Origin: Gammaproteobacteria bacterium
Lineage (GTDB): Bacteria > Pseudomonadota > Gammaproteobacteria > Pseudomonadales > Azotimanducaceae_A
Assembly (NCBI GenBank): GCA_012960755.1
Contig: DUAT01000094.1
Location: forward strand, 124,001-188,000
Direction of reading: 5' to 3'
Length of the DNA: 64,000 bases
Below the pieces are notes generated by a model. That model ran no database searches and was not told the DNA's origin. It saw only the letters and a list, made by a program, of their open reading frames with translations. Below are positions 46,168-54,489 of this stretch, piece after piece (the first letter of the stretch is position 1; every line of letters starts with the position of its first letter). The translations under genes were made by a program, and so were the position numbers.

Positions 46168-46626
46168 GTGAGAGACAATAAACGTAGTATCAGAAACATG
46201 TTCGTCCAGCCCAGGTTTCAGTTGCGATGGAGTGTGTATTATATTTTGGTTGGCGGTTTGATTCTCTTAGCTGTTGCCGTTTTTATCCTGAAAACCAATG
46301 CTGACGTACAGACCCTCATGAATGATAACCCACTGATGGAATTACAGGATCAATCACAAATCAACGAGATGATGCGTCAATGCGTAGAGGTCGCAATGTT
46401 GGGGTTCCTGTCATTTGTCGTCCTGTCGTTCGTTTTTGCACTCATGATGAGCCATAGAATCGCAGGTCCGCAGGTTGCGATCAAAGCTTATCTTTCGGCT
46501 CTGGCCGAAGGAAATTACGACTATGAACGGCGCCTTCGTCCGACTGATGAATTAAGAGAAATTATGAACGCAGTAGAAGATCTAAAGCTCGCATTAAAGG
46601 CGCGAGAAAGGGAAACTGTGGCTTAG
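46168..46626 (+). CDS. Mini-HAMP membrane protein, copy 3
   Basis: The 152-residue protein starts with a GTG at 46168 (MRDNKRSIRNMFVQPRF) and ends just before the pilin-like gene. It repeats the layout: membrane segment, loop (LKTNADVQTLMNDNPLMELQ), membrane segment, then SHRIAGPQVAIKAYLSALAE and YDYERRLRPTDELREIM. Copies 1 to 3 all end within 20-30 residues of the last HAMP helix with no output domain. The three genes and the pilin gene face the same way with gaps of 166, 53 and 2 bases. Confidence 0.8.
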   Translation: MRDNKRSIRNMFVQPRFQLRWSVYYILVGGLILLAVAVFILKTNADVQTLMNDNPLMELQDQSQINEMMRQCVEVAMLGFLSFVVLSFVFALMMSHRIAGPQVAIKAYLSALAEGNYDYERRLRPTDELREIMNAVEDLKLALKARERETVA

Positions 46627-46628
46627 CT

Positions 46629-46658
46629 ATGAGAATTATGGCTATGAGAACTATGGCT
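46629..46658 (+). repeat. 15-bp tandem duplication at the pilin-like gene start
   Basis: ATGAGAATTATGGCT at 46629-46643 is followed by ATGAGAACTATGGCT at 46644-46658. Each copy provides two ATG codons, so the pilin start codon is ambiguous: 46629, 46638, 46644 or 46653. Confidence 0.85.
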
Positions 46659-47147
46659 AAGACAACCGTACCACCAGGGTTGGTATCGAGAAGATCGACT
46701 GGTTTCTCTATAATCGAATTGATGATTTCCGTGGCAATTATTGGTGTCTTGGCGACGGTTGGTTTACCTGCGTATCACGGTTATATCGATACCACGAATA
46801 TGGGCAAGGTGAACGAAGCCTATCAGCGAGCAGTCAGAACTGTTCAGCAAGAGTTTGCCAAGGATAAAGCCAGAATCTCTCTGGGTTTCAGTACACAATT
46901 ACCTGCTGACGAATTGGCCTGGATTGATGTATTTGATGCAGATGCAAAGAACCGTGCCCCTGGTGGAGGGCAGATTTATGTCGATAGTTCTGCAACCGCT
47001 GATGCGGATGAAACTGGTGCCATTACCGTAGTGTATGACGCTGGCATTGAAGAGGTGCAAATTATTCGTCCTGCGTATGTATCGCTGATTTCCTATACGG
47101 CAGTGATAACCAGAAGGACGATCGACATTACCGAGGCATCCCCTTAA
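46629..47147 (+). CDS. Type IV pilin-like (pseudopilin) protein
   Basis: The 172-residue protein has a prepilin peptidase site STG|FSIIELMISVAIIGVLATV, with Gly at -1, Phe at +1 and Glu at +5, followed by the hydrophobic helix. The leader of about 24 residues is long and its start is uncertain because of a 15-bp duplication. The globular part (ARISLGFSTQLPADELAWID, then GGGQIYVDSSATADADETG) has no Cys pair. It could be a minor pilin or a pseudopilin of a secretion machine; no other pilus gene is in the window. Copies of mini-HAMP genes lie just upstream. Confidence 0.85.
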   Translation: MRIMAMRTMAKTTVPPGLVSRRSTGFSIIELMISVAIIGVLATVGLPAYHGYIDTTNMGKVNEAYQRAVRTVQQEFAKDKARISLGFSTQLPADELAWIDVFDADAKNRAPGGGQIYVDSSATADADETGAITVVYDAGIEEVQIIRPAYVSLISYTAVITRRTIDITEASP

Positions 47148-47292
47148 CAACCGGGTCATCGTCTTACGGGCTTGCAGTACCACTTTTTTCACACCGGTGT
47201 CAGTTTCAGGTTCGAATTGGAAACTGGTAGCGCCAGGTCGCCCAAACTGTTAGAAATAAGGAACCTGCCAGGGCGAATCTTCGGAGGACAGT

Positions 47293-48078
47293 TTGGTTAC
47301 AGAATTTCATGAACGAGTGCTGTTTGAGCAAAACGGTCGGGTGGCGATTATTACCCTAAACCGACCTGAACGTCTCAATGCGTTTGATAGTGCATTGTAC
47401 GAGGGCGTCAACCAGGCCCTGGAAACTTTTCGGGATGATCCCGGGCTGTGGGTGGCGATTATTCAGGCAAATGGTGACCGGGCTTTTAGCGCGGGTGCCG
47501 ATATGAATGCACTGAATGAACTGGCTGCCCAGGGAATCACAGCGGCATTGGGTGACTTGTTAATCGACACGGAAATGGTTACCAACAAGCCAATTATTGC
47601 TGCTGTACATGGCCATTGTGTCGGAGAGGGCGTTAACCTGATTCTCGGCTGCGATATGGTGTTCGCTGATGAGTCTGCGAGCTTTATGATCTCCGAGGCC
47701 AAGGTAGGCACCAACGCCGTGGATATCCCGATCAAGCTGGCAAAGAAGCTCGGCTATGCCAAAGCCTTCGCTTTCCTCACTCCCGGTGATGGTAAAGATG
47801 CCAATTGGTGTGAGCGCGCCGGTTTGGTTGAATTCGTGACGCCTAACGGAGAAGTGAAGGCGCAAGCCCTGGCTTATGCGCAAAGAATCTGCGAGGAAGC
47901 TGGTCCCCTGGCAATACGGGCCCAAAAGGAAACCCTCTGGCGTGCCGTATTTGAAGATGAGGTTGTGGCGAAAGAAAAAGGGTCGGAAATGCGGCTGGCC
48001 ATTCGCCAGTCCAGTGACTACGCGGAAGGTCGCAGTGCGTTTTTAGAGAAGAGAAAAGCGGAGTTTAGAGGAGAATAG
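47293..48078 (+). CDS. Enoyl-CoA hydratase/isomerase family (crotonase) protein
   Basis: The 261-residue crotonase starts with TTG at 47293, set by GGAGGA five bases upstream. Typical segments are ITLNRPERLNAFDSALY, FSAGADMNALNELA (oxyanion-hole strand), AAVHGHCVGEGVNLILGCDMVFADESASF and the acidic residues in that loop. It acts on acyl-CoA thioesters; hydratase, isomerase or hydrolase activity cannot be decided. It is convergent with the homogentisate dioxygenase gene, whose stop is one base away. Confidence 0.9.
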   Translation: MVTEFHERVLFEQNGRVAIITLNRPERLNAFDSALYEGVNQALETFRDDPGLWVAIIQANGDRAFSAGADMNALNELAAQGITAALGDLLIDTEMVTNKPIIAAVHGHCVGEGVNLILGCDMVFADESASFMISEAKVGTNAVDIPIKLAKKLGYAKAFAFLTPGDGKDANWCERAGLVEFVTPNGEVKAQALAYAQRICEEAGPLAIRAQKETLWRAVFEDEVVAKEKGSEMRLAIRQSSDYAEGRSAFLEKRKAEFRGE

Positions 48079-48079
48079 T

Positions 48080-49405
48080 TCAATCTCCCTTGAACCGGCT
48101 CCCCAACCCATCCCAACACTGCGTGTAGTCCTGCTGCAACAAAGGCGAATTCATCGCGAATTCACTTGGCACCATTGGATACCTGGACTCAACCATAAAC
48201 GCCAGTGACTCAGACTGGTACTCGGGTGTGAGTTCAACCTTTGATGCCTGATCATGTGTGGCAAAGTCGGGTCCGTGGGGTGTCATGCAGTTATGCAGGC
48301 TCATGCCACCCGGTTTAAATCCGGATTTTTTCGCGTCGTATTGCCCTTTGATCAGACCCATGAATTCACTCATGATATTTCTGTGATACCAGGGAGGCCG
48401 AAAGGTATGTTCTGCGACCATCCACCGGGGTGGAAAAATAACGAAATCTACATTGGCCGTGCCCGGTGTATCGGAGGGGGATGTCATCACCGTGAATATT
48501 GATGGGTCCATATGATCGAAACTCACAGTGTTGATCACGTTGAACCTGGCGAGGTCATATTTATACGGCGCAGAATTGCCAGTCCAGGCCACCACATTCA
48601 ATGGTGAATGATCGATTTCGGCTTCGAACAGTTGCCCGCAGAATTTGGCTGTCAGCTGGTATTGGCCAGCCGTATCTTCGTAATGAGCGACGGGATACAG
48701 GAAATCCCGGTCATTGGCGAATCCATTTGCGCCAACCGGGCCTCTTTCCGGTAGCTCAAACGGCGCGCCGTAATTTTCGCAGACGTAGCCTTGTGAAGAT
48801 CCATCGAAAAGCCTGACTCGGAATTTGATTCCGCGGGGAATGACGGCTATTTCACCAGGCCCCAACCACAACCGGCCGAGCTCAGTATCAAGGCCCAGGC
48901 TGCCTGACTGGGGTACGATAAGTAACTCTCCATCTGCAGAATAAAAAAATCTGTCCTGCATATCCTTGTTGGCTACATACATATGGACAGCCAGACCCTG
49001 CTGCTGACGCGGGTCTCCGTTCGCGACCATGGTAATGAGCCCGTCGACAAAATCCTGTGGTTTCTCGGTTAATGACAGAGGATCCCATCGGAGTGGGTTG
49101 ATAGGGCAAACAACCCCGGTTATGGGAGCCGTACAGAGATTTCCCTTTGATATCTGCTTAAATTTCCCCTGGCAGACAGAAGGCTGGGTTCGGTACATCC
49201 AGGTACGACGATTGCTGACACGTGGGGCAGTAAAAGCTGCCGTTGAAATCTGCTCTGCGTACAAGCCATAGGGACATTGTTGCGGGTTGAACTGCCCGAT
49301 AGGCAGTGCGTCTGCCAGAGCCTCGGTTTCGTGCTCATTACCGAAGCCGGATAGATAAGCCAGTCCGGGGTCAGTTGATACAGATGATTCAGCCATAACA
49401 TGCAC
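48080..49405 (-). CDS. hmgA: Homogentisate 1,2-dioxygenase
   Basis: The 441-residue protein is clearly homogentisate dioxygenase, which opens the ring of homogentisate to maleylacetoacetate in tyrosine and phenylalanine breakdown. The N-terminus [20 protein letters not shown] and the segments [20 protein letters not shown]-like, [43 protein letters not shown] with iron ligands, [13 protein letters not shown] and [10 protein letters not shown] are family hallmarks. An ATG at 49396 is an alternative start. Maleylacetoacetate isomerase and fumarylacetoacetase are not adjacent, which is unusual. Confidence 0.95.
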   Translation of the reverse strand: [441 protein letters not shown]

Positions 49406-49606
49406 CCTGGTAAGTAATATTGCGGGTGTAAAACCCGCTCCGGCAAAGGGTACCCAACCTGTTAGTTAAAAACACCTGAAACAGGACATTTATAAGCCAA
49501 GACCAACATGTTGGTTAAAAACATCCAGGATATTTATGATGAGTTTTTCCTCCGACCCCCCTACACTGATACTGACGCTATTATTAGTAAGCGCAGGAGC
49601 GATGAA

Positions 49607-50269
49607 ATGAGCGAATCGAAAAAACTGCCCGAAGGGTTTGACTGGAAATCCATCACACCGAAGGATTCACCAAAAACCCCTATGGACCTGTTTGAAGACC
49701 CAAAGCACAAGGATCTTGCCACAGCCAATTTGTCCCGGGGTGATCCCGCCTATGATTTCAAAAGCAAAATCTATGACTATTCCGACGGGACGGAAAAGGA
49801 TACCGGGCAGGTCTTTCACCTGGCAGAGGTTGCCAGGGAAAAACCCGTGGCATTGATATTCGGGTCATACACCTGACCTCCTTTCCGGGTTCAGTTGGAA
49901 CCCTTGCATCTTCTCTGGGAAAAGTTTTCTGACAAGGTGGCGTTTGTGGTGGTCTATATTCGCGAGGCGCATCCGGAAGATGGATGGGTATTGACCATGA
50001 ATCGTGATCTGGATATCGAGTTCGATGACCCGGCCAGTAATGAAGAAAGACTCGAAGCAGCTGCCAGTTGTGCCATTCGTTTGAAGATCCGGATGCCAGT
50101 GGTTGTTGATGATATAGATGACAAGATTGCCAGTCACTATGGTGCTCTGCCTGACAGGTTGTACCTGATTAACAAGGGTGGCGACGTCGCCTATCAAGGC
50201 GACCCAGGTCCTTGGGGCTTTGATCCAAAGAGACTGGAAGCAGCGATTGGAGAGTTAAGCGAGGAGTAA
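49607..50269 (+). CDS. Iodothyronine deiodinase-family selenoprotein (Sec encoded by UGA)
   Basis: A 220-residue protein starts at the ATG at 49607, with AGGAG seven bases upstream. Codon 90 (49874-49876) is TGA and the frame continues without a break to 50269. The surrounding residues read LIFGSYT-U-PPFRVQ, which is the active-site motif of iodothyronine deiodinases (FGSCT-U-PPF in animals). The second signature VVYIREAHPEDGW, with the catalytic-site His, follows at about 110-122, and the thioredoxin-like fold closes with DRLYLINKGGDVAYQGDPGP. Most bacterial homologues that I recall have Cys here. Bacterial function is unknown; a redox or dehalogenation role is possible. Downstream of UGA lies a SECIS-like hairpin. 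Confidence 0.85.
49874..49903 (+). promoter_or_regulatory. Sec codon and bacterial SECIS-like hairpin
   Basis: The UGA at 49874-49876 is followed by a stem GGGTTC at 49887-49892 and GAACCC at 49898-49903, all six pairs Watson-Crick. The five-base loop AGTTG begins 16 bases after the UGA and has a G as its second base. This meets the published bacterial SECIS pattern (apical loop 16-37 bases after UGA, G in the first two loop positions). It would recruit SelB with Sec-tRNA. Confidence 0.7.
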
Positions 50270-50270
50270 C

Positions 50271-50330
50271 ATGACCAGGGAAGATCCGTGCAGCATCTGC
50301 GGGCTGGACCCGGGCTGTCGCGATTATTGA
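50271..50330 (+). CDS. Possible 19-residue peptide behind the selenoprotein
   Basis: An ATG one base after the selenoprotein stop, with GAGGAG just upstream, opens MTREDPCSICGLDPGCRDY and stops. The Cys-x-x-Cys plus a third Cys is striking for so short a frame. A further GGAGGAG and ATG at 50343 open a 37-codon frame overlapping the next gene. It could be a true small protein, a translated leader or the stub of a truncated gene. Confidence 0.35.
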   Translation: MTREDPCSICGLDPGCRDY

Positions 50331-50352
50331 GGAGGAGTGACCATGGGGATCA

Positions 50353-51417
50353 TCACTCTGAGAGGATCAATTCCACCATTGCGATACCCGCTTCACCAGC
50401 GACCGCATAGAGCAAATAGACTCTGTTATCTTCCACAAAGATGGCCGGGTCTCTGAGCTGATTGACGTTTCCGTAAGCCACACTCCGCATACTGGGCATC
50501 AGGGGCGCGTCAGCGCCCTCCCAGACTTTTTCAGGGCGCAGGACTTCTATAGCTTCACTTTCGGACCAGGTTTCCCACGGTTCGGAAATGTCGATGGTAG
50601 AGAGCAGAATCCTCTCTGGCGTATCACCGACACGGGTCCAGAACACCATCAGGTTCTTATCCCTGACCAGTAAAGCCGCATGTCTCATGTTCCGTTCGAA
50701 CAACATCGGACCGGTCTCAAATTGATCAATGCCATTGCTGGAGCGATAGAACTGGCCGGGCATTGACATGGCATAGGTAAACCCTCCATGTTTGAATGTT
50801 CTCATGTAGGGTCGACCAACGATTTGATCATGGGCGACGAAATTGATGCCGTCAGTTGATTCTGCAACCCGGCTGACCTGAACCGCGAACGAATTTAAGC
50901 CGTGGAAGTACATCACCAGTCTCTTGTTCTCATTGTCCACATGGACGTCAGGAGAGGCGATATGAGGGGTTGTCAGGTCCAGCACGATATCGTGGGGGTA
51001 AGGTGTGTCTTTAATTCTTTGCCGGGCCTGGGCAAGCATCTCCGGTGTCGATGCGGGTGGTTGCGTCAGGAATTTTGACTGTGACAATTGCAGACTTCCC
51101 GGTTCGTAGACTGTCCACGGCCCGGTCAATTCGTCTGCGTAGGCGAGGCGGATGTAACTGCCCTTGTGATCGGCAAAGTACAGGTAGTAGTTGCCAAGTG
51201 GATTGTCAATCCATTTCGGTACGCGGATAAGCGACGGTCCCTGTATGTTGTCTCCCAGCGTCTGGTGCAGGGACGAATCAATAATAGGGGCATCTAACAA
51301 TCTGTTGATGGTGAGGGAAGGCTGATTTTTCAATGCGGTGACCGCTCCAGAATCGGTTGTCGCGTTTAGCGAGAGGGTGGTAATAAGTAACAATAGCGCA
51401 ACCAACAATCTACTCAT
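50353..51417 (-). CDS. Exported five-bladed beta-propeller protein (GH43/GH32-like)
   Basis: The 354-residue protein has a signal peptide (MSRLLVALLLLITTLSLNATT). The rest is a beta-propeller with repeated blade motifs: GPSLIRVPKWIDNPLGNYYL, YFADHKGSYIRLAYADELTGPW, SPDVHVDNENKRLVMYFHG and LRDPAIFVEDNRVYLLYAVAG. The pattern fits glycosidase-like propellers of the GH43/GH32/GH117 clan, but the acidic catalytic triad is not clear by eye, so it may be a binding protein. It would act in the periplasm or outside. Convergent with the selenoprotein gene. Confidence 0.75.
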   Translation of the reverse strand: MSRLLVALLLLITTLSLNATTDSGAVTALKNQPSLTINRLLDAPIIDSSLHQTLGDNIQGPSLIRVPKWIDNPLGNYYLYFADHKGSYIRLAYADELTGPWTVYEPGSLQLSQSKFLTQPPASTPEMLAQARQRIKDTPYPHDIVLDLTTPHIASPDVHVDNENKRLVMYFHGLNSFAVQVSRVAESTDGINFVAHDQIVGRPYMRTFKHGGFTYAMSMPGQFYRSSNGIDQFETGPMLFERNMRHAALLVRDKNLMVFWTRVGDTPERILLSTIDISEPWETWSESEAIEVLRPEKVWEGADAPLMPSMRSVAYGNVNQLRDPAIFVEDNRVYLLYAVAGEAGIAMVELILSE

Positions 51418-51468
51418 GATTCACAGGTGCCTGAGTACTACACTAGATCTGAGCTGGGATTATGCCAT

Positions 51469-51498
51469 TGACACTTGAGGATAGCCGTATATATATTG
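51469..51498 (+). promoter_or_regulatory. Probable sigma-70 promoter of the acyl-CoA ligase gene
   Basis: A perfect -35 box TTGACA (51469-51474) is followed after 18 bases by TATATT (51493-51498), five of six matches to the -10 consensus; TATATA with a 16-base spacer overlaps it. The ligase ATG lies 36 bases after. Confidence 0.5.
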
Positions 51499-51533
51499 CA
51501 TAGCTTTTAACCGCATCAACCCAGAGACAATTT

Positions 51534-53216
51534 ATGACGCGTCAATTGACACGCCTGCAAGCCATAAAGGAACTTACAGGCCCCGGCAAGGAATATGAAC
51601 TCGAATCAGTCGAAATGTATGGCCAGCAATGTCGGGTGTTTAAAAATGGTCCGCAAACACTCAGAGCCCTCTTTGAGGAGGCCGTCAGCGATGAAACCTT
51701 CCTCGTCTATGATGATGAACGTTACAGCTTCGCAGAAACCCATCAGCAGGCAGGCCGAATTGCCTCAATTCTGGTTAACGAATACGGCATCAGAAAAGGC
51801 GACCGGGTGGCGGTTTCCATGCGCAATTTCCCCGAGTGGGTAACATCGTTTATGGCAGTCACATCCATAGGCGGGATCGCGGTCGCCATGAACTCCCTCT
51901 GGACCAGTGAAGAACTGGAATATGGCTTGTCAGACAGTGGTGCCAAAGTCCTCTTTGCAGACCAGGAACGCGTGGACCGGGTAGAGCCGGTGCGTGGCAA
52001 CCTTGAGCTGCAGATTATTGCCGTGCGACCCAACAAACCGTTGCCGGTCGATGTTGTTAATATCAAGGAGCTTTTTGACAAGTATGCGCATGCGTCCATG
52101 CCGGAGGCTGACATTGATCCCCATGATGACGCAACCATCCTCTACACGTCAGGTTCTACAGGTCATCCAAAGGGTGCAGTTTCCTGTCATCGCAATATAA
52201 TTTCTGCGCTGCGATCCTGGGAGCTTGATGGCCAGAGTATGTTGTTAATCAATGATATCACCCTGCCGGAACCGGAATTCCAACCATCGACCCTGCTAGC
52301 CGTGCCCCTGTTCCACGCTACAGGTCTGCATGCGGGATTATTAAGCTCGTTCCGAGCTCAGAGAAAGGTGGTCCTGATGTACAAATGGGATGCCGAACTT
52401 GCGACTGAAATTATCGAACGGGAGAAAATCAGCTCATTTGTTGCGCCTGCAGCGATGACGGGGGATCTTGTCGAGCAGTCAAAAAGAAGTAATCGGGACT
52501 TGAGCTCACTTGCTGTTGTCGGTGGCGGCGGAGCGCCTCGTGCCCCTGAGCAGGTCAGGAACATAGAAAAGTCTTTCGTTAATGCCATGCCGAATACCGG
52601 TTGGGGCATGACCGAAACCAACGCTATCGGGACCGGTATTGGTGGTGAGGATTACCTCAAGCGACCAAAAAGCTCAGGGCGCTGTTCTGCAGTACTTGAT
52701 ATTAAAATGATTGACGAATGTGGTGACACTTTACCAGCGGGCGAAAGAGGTGAATTGCTTATTCGCGGAACATCGCTGATCCGCGGTTACTGGAACAGAC
52801 CCGATGCGAATGAAGAGGCGTTTGTTGATGGTTGGCTCAAGACCGGGGATGTAGCCTATCTTGACGAGGAAGGGTTTTTATTCATTGTTGACCGGATTAA
52901 GGATCTGGTTATTCGAGGCGGCGAAAATATTGGCTGTGCAGAGGTCGAGGCTGGTCTGCTTGCATATGACAAGGTACTGGAAGCTTCTGTCTACGCGGTA
53001 CCGGACGATCGCCTTGGGGAGGAAGTCGGTGCAACAATATACACCAGCGAAGAACTGGACGAAGAAGAACTGCGAGGGTTCCTGTTAGACCATATTGCTA
53101 AATTCAAGCATCCCCGGTATCTCACAATGTCGAACAAACCCTTGTTGCGAATAGCCTCCGGTAAAATAGACAAACGCAGAATCAGGCAACAGGCTGTCGC
53201 GGCATTGTCGGCTTAG
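51534..53216 (+). CDS. AMP-binding acyl-CoA ligase
   Basis: The 560-residue protein is an ANL-family adenylating enzyme: P-loop TILYTSGSTGHPKGA, GWGMTETNAIGTG (A5), YWNRPDANEEAFVDGWLKTGDVAYLDEEGFLFIVDRIKDLVIRGGENIGCAEVE-type A7-A8 region, and a C-terminal Lys in ASGKIDKR for the first half reaction. It would activate a carboxylic acid as CoA thioester. The next genes on the strand are an FAD monooxygenase and a broken VOC gene, suggesting a small catabolic operon for an aromatic or cyclic acid. Confidence 0.9.
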   Translation: MTRQLTRLQAIKELTGPGKEYELESVEMYGQQCRVFKNGPQTLRALFEEAVSDETFLVYDDERYSFAETHQQAGRIASILVNEYGIRKGDRVAVSMRNFPEWVTSFMAVTSIGGIAVAMNSLWTSEELEYGLSDSGAKVLFADQERVDRVEPVRGNLELQIIAVRPNKPLPVDVVNIKELFDKYAHASMPEADIDPHDDATILYTSGSTGHPKGAVSCHRNIISALRSWELDGQSMLLINDITLPEPEFQPSTLLAVPLFHATGLHAGLLSSFRAQRKVVLMYKWDAELATEIIEREKISSFVAPAAMTGDLVEQSKRSNRDLSSLAVVGGGGAPRAPEQVRNIEKSFVNAMPNTGWGMTETNAIGTGIGGEDYLKRPKSSGRCSAVLDIKMIDECGDTLPAGERGELLIRGTSLIRGYWNRPDANEEAFVDGWLKTGDVAYLDEEGFLFIVDRIKDLVIRGGENIGCAEVEAGLLAYDKVLEASVYAVPDDRLGEEVGATIYTSEELDEEELRGFLLDHIAKFKHPRYLTMSNKPLLRIASGKIDKRRIRQQAVAALSA

Positions 53217-53287
53217 AATGAGCATTCGGAGACGCCACCAAACACCAGTCTTCAGTTTCTTGTACGCGGGTAAAAAGTGAAAATGCC

Positions 53288-54457
53288 ATGCATCTGCTAA
53301 TTGCGGGAGGGGGTATTGGCGGACTCACCACAGCGCTTTGTCTGGCACGCCAGGGAATTTCCAGCGAAGTTTATGAACAAGGTAAGGAGTTCGAGGCAAT
53401 AGGAGCAGGTATTCAGCTTAGCCCGAATTGCACGAGGGTGCTGCATTATCTTGGCCTTGAAGCGGCATTGCGTAAAAAGACATTCTTACCGACCAACGCT
53501 GAAATACGAGACTGGAAAACAGGTAAGCTGCTAACCAGGACTTCTCTGGGGAACGAGCCTGAGTCAGGTGCAGAATTTCCTTATTACCACATCCATCGTC
53601 AAGACTTGATTGCTGTGATAGTTGACGCTGTCAGGGCAGAACCCCTGATAGGACTGAGGGTGGGCAGTGGTATCGAAAGTGTGCACCAGACTAATCAGAA
53701 AGCCTGTGTAATCGTTGCGGGCAAAACTAGTGAAGGAGATGGGTTGATTGGTGCTGACGGTATTCATTCGATTGTCCACACTGCGTTGTTTGGCAAGAGT
53801 GTGCCTGAGTTTACCGGTAACGTTGCCTGGCGAGGACTTATACCGGCGAATACCCTGACAGAAAAAATCTCACCTGTTGCTGGCTTGTGGTGGGGGCCTG
53901 GCAAGCATTTTGTGCATTATTTTGTACGAGGTGGCGAGATGGTGAACTGTGTTTGCGTGGTTGAGAAAAAAGGCTGGGAAATTGAATCCTGGACACAGCG
54001 CGGAGAATTGGAAGAATTGGTCCGGGACTTTGCTGGATGGGATCCGACCATTACGTCCCTCATTCGCCTGATGAACCCGGATGGCTGTTATAAGTGGGGG
54101 CTGTTTGATCGTCCGCCGCTGAACCGATGGAGTGACAGGCGGATTACACTGCTGGGTGATGCCTGTCACCCGACATTACCTTTCGTGGCCCAGGGCGCTG
54201 CCATGGCCATTGAAGATGCCCTGGTCTTGTCGCTCTGCTTAAGCAGGAACACCAGTATTCAAAAAGCGTTTGTCGACTATGAAACCCTGAGAAAAGACCG
54301 TACAGCGATGATTCAAAAACTCTCAAGGCGTAATGCAGTAGTGTTCCATCTCAAAGGTATTTCTGCCTGGATAAGAAATCGCGCTTTGCGAGCCAATCCG
54401 GCAGAGAGAGTATTGCGAGAAATTTATGAGTATGATGTTTTTTCAATAGACTCTTAA
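53288..54457 (+). CDS. FAD-dependent monooxygenase (salicylate hydroxylase-like)
   Basis: The 389-residue protein is a class A flavoprotein monooxygenase. It has the dinucleotide motif LIAGGGIGGLTTALCLARQG at the N-terminus, the DG motif in GLIGADGIHSIVH and the GD motif in LLGDACHPTLPFVAQGAAMA. This group hydroxylates phenolic acids such as salicylate or 3-hydroxybenzoate using NAD(P)H and oxygen. It lies 72 bases after the ligase gene and 33 before the VOC pseudogene. An aromatic-ring degradation role is likely, substrate unknown. Confidence 0.88.
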   Translation: MHLLIAGGGIGGLTTALCLARQGISSEVYEQGKEFEAIGAGIQLSPNCTRVLHYLGLEAALRKKTFLPTNAEIRDWKTGKLLTRTSLGNEPESGAEFPYYHIHRQDLIAVIVDAVRAEPLIGLRVGSGIESVHQTNQKACVIVAGKTSEGDGLIGADGIHSIVHTALFGKSVPEFTGNVAWRGLIPANTLTEKISPVAGLWWGPGKHFVHYFVRGGEMVNCVCVVEKKGWEIESWTQRGELEELVRDFAGWDPTITSLIRLMNPDGCYKWGLFDRPPLNRWSDRRITLLGDACHPTLPFVAQGAAMAIEDALVLSLCLSRNTSIQKAFVDYETLRKDRTAMIQKLSRRNAVVFHLKGISAWIRNRALRANPAERVLREIYEYDVFSIDS

Positions 54458-54489
54458 AAAAACGACTCTCGAAACAAAGGAGAATACAT

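Noticed and set aside
49508..49876. Two separate short genes at 49508-49876 and 49895-50269
   Set aside because: They are in the same frame, joined by a single TGA within a conserved deiodinase motif, with a SECIS-like hairpin just after. A Sec gene explains all of this.
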